A program made the translations under genes and the position numbers. The notes beneath the pieces are model-generated. The model worked only from the letters and a program-made list of their open reading frames with translations. It was not told the origin of the DNA and did not search any database. From NCBI GenBank assembly GCA_001599815.1, contig BCIA01000005.1:2149088-2213087 (forward strand): DNA of 64,000 bases. Reading direction: 5' to 3'. This DNA is from Furcasterigmium furcatum (taxonomy: Eukaryota; Ascomycota; Sordariomycetes; Glomerellales; Plectosphaerellaceae). The stretch's first letter is position 1. Each line of letters starts with the position of its first letter. This document shows positions 43,742-53,814 of the stretch, piece by piece.

Positions 43742-45457
43742 TTAGTGTGCTGCGACAACGCTGGTGATGCCGAGGAGTGCCATTCCCAGGAAAGCGAAGA
43801 AGATGCAGAGGTTGCGGTTGTGGTCGAGGCTGAGGGCTTCAACGAAGAGCTGCAGGGCCACGCTGACCATTATGCCAGCCGTAATGGCAAACATGCAGGC
43901 GTAGGCCACTGCGCTGGGGGCCATGTGAGCATGGTTCGCGAGGCGGAACCACAGAACAGCAATGGCAGCACCAAGAGGCTGGGACAGTCCGCCCAGAAGG
44001 GAGGACCAGAAGAGGGCGCGCCAGCGAGATTGCAGGGCCATGTAGAGGGGCAGAGCCATGGCGAAGCCCTCTGTGATGTTGTGGACGAAGAGCGCCATGA
44101 AAACGCTGAGGCCGAGGGAAGGATTCGCGTGGTTGGTCGCGTAAGTGATGAAGCCCTCGGGAAACTTGTGCAGAGCGATTGCGAGGGAGGTCTGCAAGCC
44201 GAGCGACAAGAAAGCGTTGGTGGGGACGTGGTGGTGGTGCTGGGCGTCAACGTCTTCCTCCAGCTCGTCGCAAGAGCTCTCGCCGCTATGAACTGCACCA
44301 TGTTCATCCCCTTCGCAAAGAGTGTCCTCTGCGCAAACTCCGGCCGTGGCACTGCTGCGGTGTCGTGGGCTCATGATGGACCCGGCGTTGGATTCGACAT
44401 CTCCCTGTCGACCGGATCCTCTGAATCCCGAATCATGCCCAGGGTAGAACTGGCCCGTGGAAGCACGCATGAGATTCGCCTGCCTCGAAGACGTGGCGGA
44501 TGAGCGTCCGATGTGCTTGAAGCATTCTTGGCCACAGGGGTCGGTGTAGCCGTAGCAAGGGCCTTCCTCGTCGCAATTGCACTTTGTGTCCTTGACGAAG
44601 GACAAGACCCGTTGTTGGACCTGGGCCATGGACGGCCGACGGTCGACGGTGCCGGTGCGACTTCTGATAGAGGTCCACGCTGGCATGGTCTGTGTCGTCC
44701 TCGGGCGAGTCGGCAGAGCTGGCCTGTCGCTTCCGTCCTCCGGAGCGTGAGTGTCTTCAAGCAGCGGAGTCGTCTCGGCAGCGTGTCCATTGGTGTGGCT
44801 GTGGCTGTGGCCGTGGCCGTGGTCGTGCGCATGGTTCTTGGAGTGGGACGAGTGACGACGGGTGCCGCGGGAGGATTTCCTGTTGAGACTCCTGGAGCGC
44901 TGTTGGTCGTCGTCGTGGGTGTGGTCGCAATCGACGACATGGGAAGGCATGAACTGGTGGAGCAGCCGGGAGACAGCTTGGATGCCGACAAAGCCGCCGA
45001 TGAAGCAGCCCATCAGAAGACCGCCAGCCGCCTGGTCAGTATAGCCCCCTTGCTTAAGATACGCCTTTGCTTCAGGGAGCATGTTATAGAGGGCGGAGAA
45101 TTGCTGGACGACGAGGTTAGACCGGTTCAACAGGAAGAAGAAGTCAAGGATGCCCACCATAACCCCGAAGCTGAGGCTAAGGGCGCAAGCGAGGAAGACA
45201 TTGCTGTCCTGGATGCGGAAGTCGCTTTTCCCGGGAATTTTGCAGATGAGCAGGTCGATCCAGATGATAGCCGCACCGATGATGCAGGCTGCCGACGACG
45301 GGTTAGCAGAGTGTTACCGCACGTCGAAGAGAGCCGCGGGACCGCCGCAGCAGCTGCACTGCCGAGCTCACATACCTATTCCGCTCACTATGCACATGAT
45401 CCATCCCCGCGTGTCATTGTCCACGTCCCAGGACCGCCGCATCAGGGCGTCCATCAT
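43742..45457 (-). CDS. ZIP-family zinc transporter
   Basis: Two exons, complement(43742..45288, 45376..45457), give 542 aa. The family core is in the C-terminal half: LHKFPEGFITY in helix 4 and HNITEGFAMALP in helix 5 give the metal-binding histidines and glutamates. The N-terminal part has helices starting WIMCIVSGIACIIGAAIIW. The large loop between helices 3 and 4 (about residues 145-330) holds a His-rich stretch (HAHDHGHGHSHSHTNGH), a Cys cluster (CNCDEEGPCYGYTDPCGQEC) and a second His patch (QHHHHVP). ZIP proteins move Zn2+ into the cytosol; this loop layout resembles the yeast Zrt3 vacuolar or Atx2-like branch. The exact membrane is inferred, not seen. The first intron is 87 bp with a GTATGT donor. 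Confidence 0.9.
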
Positions 45458-46312
45458 GGCGAGCCTCTTAATCTTTAGGTAAGGTGGGCGCCTATCCTGC
45501 AGGCATAGGTATTCAGAGGGCGCTTCTTCGTGCTAGAAGAGATAATAGCCCTAGGATGTATAGAGAGGTAGGAAGTTGCTTTAATCGTAGCGAATCGGCC
45601 GGATTGGTAATTATTATCGAAGCGGGAGGGGACCGAAGAAGGATCGTTGTCGGCTCGCAGGATGCGCCGGGGATAAGAGAAGTAGTCAAATGTTGGCCGA
45701 AGAGAGATATAGGGATAGGTCGGGCGACGTTGTGTGAGCGAAGTGCAGCCTACGGCGTGGTATTATACCTATGGAAAGTCGAGGGATTGCGTCTGAGGCT
45801 GAACAAAGACGATGCGTAATGCGGAAGCTGTTGAAGGAAGGAAAGACGGCAGTAGCGGCGGTGATGTCGACGACCCACCGTCATAGGTAAGCTTAGTGTA
45901 GCTCGCCCCAGGGTCTGGGCTGGTGGGGGAAGGCGTAACAAGGGACGTGGGGTACGTACCTTCAGCTCTTTTTAAGTCCATCACCAGAACCATCAAGGTT
46001 CTCAGATGCACCTCGCATCGCATTACAAAGCATTCAACGGCCGGTTTCCTCGCATGTCGTTTATTCTTCTTTCATTACGGCAGCTTGCTTCACTGAGCCT
46101 TGCTGCATTGCACTAAGCTTCATTCAACTGCTTGCGACGCCTCTGCTTCTCATGCTGGGCGGTTCCAGGTTTTACCGTAGCTTATGTGTACATTACTTAA
46201 CGGCATATATTCACTATTGCTAACGGCTGGTCCCGATAAACCGGAAAGGAGGCTGTAGAATTCTATCGTCGATACCAAAAAGGGAGGTATCAAACAGCGA
46301 GCACTCGATTCA
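45458..46312. other. ZIP transporter upstream region
   Basis: This is 855 bp upstream of the ZIP gene and 3' of the uncharacterised gene, which lies on the same strand. Weak open frames are present, with no gene. GTAGGT/TAGGTA motifs recur near 45477 and 45889. Confidence 0.5.
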
Positions 46313-47350
46313 TCATTGACAGCTAGTCGGGCCTCTTCTAACCTCCCTCTCTTTCCTCCAGAACCCAGGCGACCTCTCGAGACACATCTGCGAGTAGATC
46401 CAAGACGGGTACATGAACCTGTCCTGCCACTCATTACAATCACTCAGGGCGTTATAGAGATCCGGATACTCGCACGCACTGACGTAGATCCAGCCATTTG
46501 GACCCTCACTCTGGTCAATCATCCAGCCCTCTTCAAGTTCCGGATGGACGTGATCCTCGTCGTACACCTCCTCGCCGTCGATGGGCGGCTCCCACTGCTT
46601 CCTGACAAGCATCACCAGCGGCAGAGGCAGGCCTGGTCGGCTCAGAGATTCAAGCGAGACGTCGTCGACCACGACACACACGTTGTACCGCGTGCCGCTG
46701 AAGAGGTCTTGGCCGATAGGGGCGGCGCTCGATGTGCCAAATATCCGCGTCCGCATAGTGTCCGTCAAGGGCTGCTCGGCCCAGTTCTCCTCCAGCTCTG
46801 CTCTCGCCCACTGCTCAAAGTGGTCGCGCACCTGGGCGGGACTGGCATCCGCAAAGCGCGTCTTGTCGTCGAAGAAGACGAATTGATGGCGGTCGAGAAT
46901 GGCCTCGCGGCGGCGCATCGCGATGCTCTCCTTAAACCTCGTCTCGAGATGGGCGCACATCTTCTGCCACGCAGCCTCGTCGTCGTAGCATGTTCGGTAC
47001 ACGGCTAGCCCCCAAGGCGCGTCGGGTCTGAGGTCCTTGTTGTCAAGTTCACGCTCGATCCCTTCCAGCGGTTCCGAGGCCCAAGAGTCCTCCAGCCTCT
47101 TTTTCAGGGCTTCGTAGTCGATGTCGCTGGGATCTTCTTGGAGTTTCTCTGCCGATTGTGCTTTCTCGTCGGGCACTTTGATGGAATATGCTGCCAGTGA
47201 GGCTTGTGATGGCCTCAAGGTGACGCGGTCGGCCGAGGAAAACACCAACAGCGGGCTGGCATGGCGCGAAATAAGGGCGGCGCGAGGGCAGAGGCGGGTG
47301 AGCCCTCCGACGCTAGCAAGTCGGATCGAACGAAAAAGATGTTGCGACAT
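46313..47350 (-). CDS. Uncharacterised fungal protein with a possible mitochondrial presequence
   Basis: A single exon encodes 345 aa. I do not recognise a named domain. The first 55 residues are rich in Arg, Ser, Ala and Leu with almost no acids, as in mitochondrial presequences. The rest is acidic and aromatic: PWGLAVYRTCYDDEAAWQKM, RFADASPAQVRDHFEQW, then YNVCVVVDDVSLESL and a Trp-rich end (WIYVSACEYPD, FMYPSWIYSQM). This pattern of a Trp-Gly-x-x-x-Tyr-Arg opening and a later Val-x-Val-Asp-Asp block is one I associate with lineage-expanded hypothetical proteins in Pezizomycotina. Function is unknown. A 49-bp repeat copy lies 62 bp upstream of the ATG. Confidence 0.8.
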   Translation of the reverse strand: MSQHLFRSIRLASVGGLTRLCPRAALISRHASPLLVFSSADRVTLRPSQASLAAYSIKVPDEKAQSAEKLQEDPSDIDYEALKKRLEDSWASEPLEGIERELDNKDLRPDAPWGLAVYRTCYDDEAAWQKMCAHLETRFKESIAMRRREAILDRHQFVFFDDKTRFADASPAQVRDHFEQWARAELEENWAEQPLTDTMRTRIFGTSSAAPIGQDLFSGTRYNVCVVVDDVSLESLSRPGLPLPLVMLVRKQWEPPIDGEEVYDEDHVHPELEEGWMIDQSEGPNGWIYVSACEYPDLYNALSDCNEWQDRFMYPSWIYSQMCLERSPGFWRKEREVRRGPTSCQ

Positions 47351-48263
47351 GCGTTTTCGTCAGATTGTGTGGCTACGATGCGTGTTGATGACAGATGAGA
47401 GAAGCTAGGGGGTCGCTCAGGGTCGCCTCAAGCTAAAAGCAGCGAGGCTCCAGAACACATGCAGTTCAGCACCAACTTGGAACTCCTAACTTGCCGTTTG
47501 GAAATCATTCTAAAGGCCATTTATTGTCGTTGCCGCCGGGCCGACTCTTGGGCCGCTTTATATGAGCGTACTACTACCTAGGTTAAGGTACATAGTAGGG
47601 GTAAGTAACAACTGAAGACACCCCAAGCGGATACCTAGGTAAGAGGATTGAAGCTTGGGATCCCTCAACACACCCAGCGCTTTGCTATGGATGCCGCCAA
47701 ATGCATCTCAGAGGCTATAGAGTTCCAGCCAACAATATCTCTGTATCTGGGCACGAATGGAGTTGAACGGCATGAAGGCCAGCCAGGTGACTTGGCTGCC
47801 TACCACCGGCCAGCTGATCTGCACCGCCCGACATAACAAGGCTTCTGACAGATCATAATATACAGCAAAATAGATCACTTTCACGGTCTGGTCATTCTTC
47901 CAGGCGTCGACTCACACAACGGTCGTGCGCCAACCGCGGAGAGTCGTCCCCTGACAACAAGCCCCACTGCCGCCCCAAGCTACACCGAGCCACGGCGCTC
48001 AACGCCCCGAGCTCCGACCCTTAAACTCCAAAAATTTAGGACCCCTACTCGAATCCATTCTCGCATCGCATCGCGACCTCGTCACCTGCCAGGGGAGAGA
48101 CATTCCTTGCACACCACCCCCACCACATGCCCACCACCAGCCTCGTGGCCGTCCCTGCATCATAATAGCCTCACGCGCCAGGCCCATCCGCTCCTTTGGT
48201 GTCGAATCCTCCATCTCTCCAGCAGACTCGATTCCCCAAGCCGCCACGGCGCCCTCCTTCAAA
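47351..48263. other. Divergent promoter region with repeat copy B
   Basis: This is 913 bp between the uncharacterised gene (-) and endonuclease G (+). It holds the second 49-bp repeat copy (47412-47460) and two ACCTAGGT palindrome motifs (about 47576 and 47633). No gene is seen. Confidence 0.55.
47412..47460 (+). repeat. 49-bp dispersed repeat, copy B
   Basis: It is the partner of 409-457 in the same orientation, with 45 of 49 identities. It sits in the presumed promoter or 5' leader of the uncharacterised minus-strand gene, whereas copy A lies just beyond the stop codon of another gene. That difference argues against a conserved promoter element and for a mobile or gene-associated relic. 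Confidence 0.7.
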
Positions 48264-49337
48264 ATGTCCAAATCCTCCTTCGCTGTCGTTGCAGCCATCG
48301 GTGCTGGTGGTGGTGCCGCTCTCACCGCAGCCATGTACTCTCTACGCTCTTCCAAGCACGTCGACATCAAGGCGACGGCACCCGCCACTCCTCCTACAAC
48401 AGCCATCGCCGCGACGCCCTCCGTTCCCGTTCCCGGCACACAGATGATCCCGCATATACCCTCAGGGCCTGGCGTCGGCGGCTTCCCTCCCGGTCCGCCA
48501 GGCAGTGCCGCCACAACACCCGTCACGAACCTCGTCGACCCGGCCGGCCTCTTCCAATACGGCTTCCCCGGCCCTCACGCCGACCTGGCCACCAGGCCCT
48601 CGCTCGTCTCCTCCTTCGATCGCCGCACCCGCAACCCTCACTGGGTCGCCGAGCACATCACCCCCGAGTCCCTCGCCATCCGCCAGGGTGACCGCAAGAA
48701 CTCCCCCTTCCTTGAGGACGCCTCCATCCCCGAGAAGTTCCAGGCCAAGCTCAAGGACTACTTCCGCTCCGGCTACGACCGCGGCCACCAGGTCCCCGCT
48801 GCCGACGCAAAGTGGTCCCAGCAGGCCATGAACGACACCTTCTTCCTCTCCAACATGTGCCCCCAGGTCGGCGACGGCTTCAACCGTGACTACTGGGCCC
48901 ACTTCGAGGACTTCTGCCGCCGCCTCACGGTCACCTACCCCTCCGTCCGCATCGTCACGGGCCCCCTCTACCTCCCCAAGAAGGACCCCACCGACGGAAA
49001 GTGGTACACCCGCTACGAGGTCATCGGCAACCCGCCCAACATCGCCGTCCCTACGCACTTCTACAAGGTCATCTTCGCCGAGGACGGCCGCACCGGCGGC
49101 AACGTCGCCATCGGCGCCTTCGTCATGCCCAACGCCGTCATCCCCAACGAGAAGTCGCTCAGGGACTTCGAGGTGCCCCTCGAGGCCGTCGAGCGCGCAT
49201 CCGGCCTCGAGTTCGCCAGCAAGCTGCCCCCGCAGCGCCGCAGGAGGCTCTGCCAGGAGGCCAACTGCGCCATCGTCGTCAAGGACTACTCGGATCGGCA
49301 GAAGTCCTTCTCCAAGTCGAGGAGCCCGAGCCCCTGA
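48264..49337 (+). CDS. NUC1: Mitochondrial DNA/RNA non-specific endonuclease (EndoG/Nuc1)
   Basis: A single exon encodes 357 aa. The N-terminus (residues 1-28) is a hydrophobic Gly/Ala-rich segment, probably a mitochondrial inner-membrane anchor, followed by a Pro/Thr-rich linker. The nuclease domain starts near residue 100 (GLFQYGFPGPHADLATRPS). It has the catalytic motif DRGHQVPAAD with His175 as general base, and NDTFFLSNMCPQ with the metal-binding Asn. Nuc1 is the major mitochondrial nuclease and acts in DNA turnover and cell death. Length is typical. The C-terminus is basic (KSFSKSRSPSP). No lesion is seen. Confidence 0.94.
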   Translation: MSKSSFAVVAAIGAGGGAALTAAMYSLRSSKHVDIKATAPATPPTTAIAATPSVPVPGTQMIPHIPSGPGVGGFPPGPPGSAATTPVTNLVDPAGLFQYGFPGPHADLATRPSLVSSFDRRTRNPHWVAEHITPESLAIRQGDRKNSPFLEDASIPEKFQAKLKDYFRSGYDRGHQVPAADAKWSQQAMNDTFFLSNMCPQVGDGFNRDYWAHFEDFCRRLTVTYPSVRIVTGPLYLPKKDPTDGKWYTRYEVIGNPPNIAVPTHFYKVIFAEDGRTGGNVAIGAFVMPNAVIPNEKSLRDFEVPLEAVERASGLEFASKLPPQRRRRLCQEANCAIVVKDYSDRQKSFSKSRSPSP

Positions 49338-50078
49338 GGGGCCGCCCTGAGCGAGCGAGTTGGGGAACGGGATCTTGAGGCGGAAGGCTGAACCTGTACA
49401 ACACGTGTGATATTATAGGCAGGATGGGGTGTTTCCTTGGTCCTTGACGCATGGCTGGATGTCGGGTCTCCCATACGCTCCTCTGCGTCTCGTGGGAATT
49501 TCTTCTTTACGGCCGACATGTCTTTCCTTGTTCTGTACTTTGTGTGATAACAGCATTTGCATCGCTAGAGGATTCACTGCATGAGACGGCCCGTTGCGGC
49601 CCGTCGATTAGATAGCCGGGTGGGATCCAGGTCCCGAACTGAATACAACCACAACTTTCCGAAACAGAGTTTCTGAGTGTCTTGAAGCAAAGAGAAAGTT
49701 CTTGACTGGTTCAAGGCTCTGTCGTGATATGCCACACATCGGACAACATACATGACTTACACACAGCATGCTGAGAGACAGTCCTCGGCGGGTTCTCCGT
49801 ATTCTGGCAGCACGTTGGGCAACACTCCATTCTCTCTACTCAGTCCGTCCATCTTGAATGTCCAATTACCACGCCCAATCCGTAGCAACTCAAATATTCC
49901 TTCAATTCTGTCACCATTCCCTACTCCTATGAAGCCTCCCTGACCGCCTTCCCAATCCAACCAGGGAAATCCAGACCCCGAGTCGCAAAAGCAACCAAGT
50001 GGGCCACCCACAACCCTTTATAATCCCATTTTCCGCCGAAACTGACACGAATCGGAGCATCTCCGACACGAGCAACAA
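49338..50078. other. Intergenic region before tRNA-Gly
   Basis: This is 741 bp between endonuclease G and tRNA-Gly. I see no gene. An ATCGGAGCATCTCCGA inverted repeat lies at about 50050-50066, just upstream of the tRNA. Confidence 0.5.
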
Positions 50079-50149
50079 GCGTGAATGGTTTAGTGGTAAA
50101 ATTCTCCGTTGCCATCGGGGAGCCCAGGGTTCGATTCCCTGTTCACGCA
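50079..50149 (+). tRNA. tRNA-Gly (GCC)
   Basis: The sequence folds as a 71-nt cloverleaf without an intron. The acceptor stem GCGTGAA pairs with TTCACGC plus discriminator A. The anticodon loop TTGCCAT carries GCC, and the T arm holds GGTTCGATTCC. Box A (TGGTTTAGTGG) and box B (GGTTCGATTCC) are both intact. It lies between endonuclease G and Pfs2. Confidence 0.95.
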
Positions 50150-50631
50150 GCTTTCATTATCTTTTGCTTTTTGCAACGAGAGCACACACAACGATGTTTG
50201 TTTGGTGTGAATTTTTGACCATAGGGAGTTGTGCTGGCTGACACGGAGAGCACGTGTCCTCTTGCCTGTCTGGGTGAGTAGAACAACCTAGGTAGTATGG
50301 CGACATCCACGGCACGGCTCAGGAGCAATAAGAAGGTAGTGAGAACTACAATGGCTTTTGAAGCTACCAACGCCGAGGGGTATCGATCGCCCTGTCTCCT
50401 CCCCCGCTTGAATAATCCAAGGGTTAACACTATCTTACAATGTCGCTGAAGTCATATTCGCCCACGTCCTTGACCTCGGCCATATCCTCGACGTTGACTC
50501 TACCTTTTGCGTGTGTAGTGACCTCGGCGCTGTCCTTCACCTCGGCCATGTCCTCGACGTCGATCCTACTTTGCGCGCGTGTAGTGACCTCGGTGCTGTC
50601 CTTCGCCTCGGCCGTATTCTCTACGTCGATC
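50150..50631. other. 3' flank of PFS2
   Basis: This is 482 bp downstream of the PFS2 stop codon. Its right part is occupied by a 66-bp tandem repeat. No independent gene is proven, although an open frame (50430-50843, minus) runs through the repeats and out of the PFS2 coding region. Confidence 0.55.
50168..50172 (+). terminator. RNA polymerase III terminator of tRNA-Gly
   Basis: A T4 run (50162-50165) and then a T5 run follow the tRNA within 25 bp, fitting Pol III termination. Confidence 0.65.
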
Positions 50632-50663
50632 CTACCTTGCGCGTGTGTAGTGACCTCGGCGCT
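50466..50663. repeat. Three tandem copies of a 66-bp unit across the PFS2 stop codon
   Basis: Units begin at 50466, 50532 and 50598, each containing CCTCGGCC, CTCGACG or CTCTACG, and GTGTAGTGACCTCGG at fixed spacing. A degenerate fourth unit may start at 50664. The PFS2 stop (50634-50632) falls in the third unit. Since 66 is a multiple of three, one minus-strand frame reads the array as a 22-residue acidic repeat with cores such as EVTTRAQSRIDVED and AEVKDS. Confidence 0.85.
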
Positions 50664-52635
50664 GTTCCGCCTTGAGACTGTCTTCCTGACTAGGAAGCGG
50701 GGCCCTCCGGCCGCCGTCGCTGTCGACGGGGAACGGAGGTGGCGCGCCCAGGCCGGGCAGGGGCGGGAACCCTGGCGGCAGGGCACCTGGAGGAGGAACG
50801 AAATTGGGCGGCAGCATGCCTCCCGGAGGCGGTGGGAAGCCACCGGGCGGCGGGGGAGGAAGCTGGCCGCCGGCCTTCTGAATCATCTCGGCCAGCTTTG
50901 CGAGATCGGGAGGGTTGTTTGGATCGATGCCAGGAAGGCCTGGCAGCGGCGGCGGATGCTGTCCATTGAGGCCGGGCAGCGGGAACGGCAGAGGCGGCGG
51001 CGGCACGCCTCCCGCACCAACACCGGGAATGGGGATCGGGGGTGGAATCGGGAGGCCGTTGGCGCCGTTTGGCAGTGGGATGGATAGGCCGGGAAGGCCG
51101 GGCAAGCCTGGGAATCCTGGAGCGACAGGCAGCTTGAGCGGCATCTTCTGGTCCACGAGACCTTCCGCCTCGTCTTCCATCTCTTGCTCCTCCTCTTCCT
51201 GTCGCTGGCGACGCATACCACGACGGTCCCATGTTCCCTGCGCCTCCGCTGCTGCCTCGCCAATGTGGTAGCGGTCCTGGTTGATATCAGGGTCGCCGGG
51301 TCGCACCCTCGACCAGAACCTCGTGATGCGATCGTTAGACCCAGAGGCGAGGATATGTCCGAGAGGGTGCCAGTCCAAGGACCAAATGGCGTAATCATGA
51401 GCGTATGGGATCATGTGAGCGGGGAAGATTGTTTGCGCAGTGGTTCCTGTCGGATCGGTGGTATCATAGGCGCCCTTTGATGCGGCATGGCCGGGCGGCG
51501 TGTTGGGCTGGTCAAGCAGATAGTGGAATAGGGCGCCGCCATGGCCTCCAGTGCTGAGAAGATTTGCGTGGAGGGGATGCCAGGTCAGGGTGGAGATGTC
51601 CTTATCATGTCCCTTCAGGAGGCACACATCGCGCATCATGCGCAGGTCAAACACGCGAGCCGTCTGGTCACGGGCAGAAGTGGCAAGGCAATCACCCTGA
51701 ACCTTTTCAAAGAGGGTCTTGGTGATGGTGTTCTTGTGACCATGGAGGGTTGTCAAGCATCGGCCAGTCCTGGGGTCCCAGAGCTTGACAAGATGGTCCT
51801 TGGAACCTGAGACGAGAAGACCCTTGGTGGGATGCCAATCGCAACTTTTGGCGTCCCAGCCGTGGCCCTGGAGAATGCTCTCCTCGACGCCTCCAGCAAA
51901 GTCGAAGATCTTTAACGTGGAATCGTCGCATGCCGTGACGAATTTTGAGTCGTTGGGCGCAAACGCCATATCCCTGATCGGGTCCGTGTGGGCTGCAATA
52001 CTCTGCAGGTTGTTAAAGTTGGGCTGCCAGTACTTGACGATTCCGTCATGGTCGGCAGATAAAAGCCAGTCGTTGTTGTGTGAATACACGAGGGTCCGGA
52101 TTGCAGAGTCGTGAGCCTGCATGATGGTCTCGAAGTTGAAACCAGTGCCGTTCCAGAGGGTGAACTCGCCGCTGCTGGATGCTGTCAACAACCGGCGGCC
52201 TTCGGGGGTCCATTTTACGACGTTGACCGGATGCTTGATCTTGTTCAGAGAAGAGTGAAGGTGCTTAACGGGGATTGTGTCCTCTGCGTCTGCTATCCTC
52301 GCGATGGGTGGGATAAACTAGGCTGGGTTAGCTGCTGCATTCCAGGTCAAGAGGCAGGAGACGACGCACGTCTGCGATGTGACTTGCGGTTGGCCGCTCG
52401 CCCTCGCTCAAGGAGAACGTGGTGGCGCCCGCAGCACGGTTGCGCATCCAGTGCGCCAGGGTCGAACCATAGTCTGTGACGGGGCCTAGAATGAGTGAGG
52501 GTCAGTGAGTGAATCTAATAGATGTGAGAATGTGCGCAACGTACGCCTTCCTCGAGCTCTGGGTTGGAAGCCATCTCCATCTTGCGGAGGTCCTCCCCTT
52601 CGGTCGTGGAAGTCCCCTCGGGGTTCGTAGGCCAT
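50632..52635 (-). CDS. PFS2: Polyadenylation factor subunit Pfs2 (WDR33-like)
   Basis: Three exons, complement(50632..52317, 52370..52485, 52545..52635), give 630 aa. Pfs2 is a WD40 subunit of the cleavage and polyadenylation factor in the nucleus. The signature N-terminal block VTDYGSTLAHWMRNR is followed by IPVKHLHSSLNKIKHPVNVV and about seven WD repeats (residues 90-400, for example SWHPTKGLLVSGSKDHLVKL-type blades). The tail is very rich in proline and glycine, as in WDR33. Intron donors are GTACGT and GTGCGT, and all joins are in frame. The last codons and stop lie inside a 66-bp tandem repeat, so the C-terminus (GHYTRAR) may vary between strains. It is divergent from the DGAT1 gene. Confidence 0.93.
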
Positions 52636-53814
52636 GACTATGTTCTCATGAGGCCTCGAAGAGGACTGCTCTTGGTTTTGTCGAAGAAGACGCTTCTCGG
52701 ATGGATCGAAGAGATGGATGTAGTGATGTGTATGAGTTGGGTTGAGATGAGCACCGAACAATGGACCGGATTTGCGCCAATGGCCATTGATCTCAGCACG
52801 GTGAAATCGCGTCGAGGTTGGAGGAGCGCGAAGGCTCACGTGGAGATAAGATAAGAAGTGCGATGGAACTTGAACTGACCAGCTCCGGGTTAGTCATCCA
52901 TGCCTGGGAGGGCCAGTGCGCCAATTAACATGTGATAGAGTTCAGCCACGCTGCGGCGGACCCCAGCACGGACTGGCCGGCGCTATCCGCCCGCAGGAAA
53001 GACCCCGCTGGCGCATCACCTAACTGTTTCGATGAAGCAACACTTGCGGCGCAATCCACCTCCATTACAGCACCAAAATGCGACGCAACGGGAACAGAGA
53101 CCTATGAGACGATGAGCCGATTGTTCCCCCTCAACCACCCTCCATCACGTCCCTAGCCCAGGCCTCGCTCTAGCTCAATAGGAAACGGCCCTCGATACTA
53201 GCCGGTTCAACAGTTCTCTGCATAGAGCCCGAATTGGAACACATTCCAGGCCCATTTCCCCTGGTCCTATCACTCTCCCACGTCCTTGACAGGACGATCC
53301 GCGATTGCGACGACGACATCTCTGATCTACAAGTATTGCTACTACATAGCCGCTGGACACCCTCGAGACGTCTCGGCCCCCCGGTGCCAAACAAACCACC
53401 GCCACTCGGTCGTCCATCGCAAACATCTACACGAGCACACGTCCCGCCCGGCTGCTTCTTTAGTTCCAGGGCCAAGCCACTCCGGGGACGTACGTCAACT
53501 TGGTTGCTCGAGTCCGGTGCCTCGGCCAGGGGATTGACGCAGCTTTCAGCAGCTTGCCCATCTCTGCACCGAAAAGCTCGATCCCGATATCTTATCGCGC
53601 CGCCGCCCGCCCTTCGCCACGGGCACGCCACTGACTTTGAAGGGACCTCGAAAGGCATATTTGGTCTCGTTGGCCATCCCTCCTCGGGGCCATTGTTTGT
53701 TTTGTGTCTCGCATCTCTTCCCGGCGACATTTCTCTCTATTGTTCAGCTTGCCCGCGCGGCTTCGTCGCCGAACCCAATTGACCTTACGATTCATGTGTT
53801 GACCCAAGTACGTC
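52636..53814. other. 1.2-kb divergent promoter region
   Basis: This region lies between PFS2 (-) and DGAT1 (+). Overlapping open frames at 53170-53782 on both strands have no domains. I see no gene. Confidence 0.5.
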
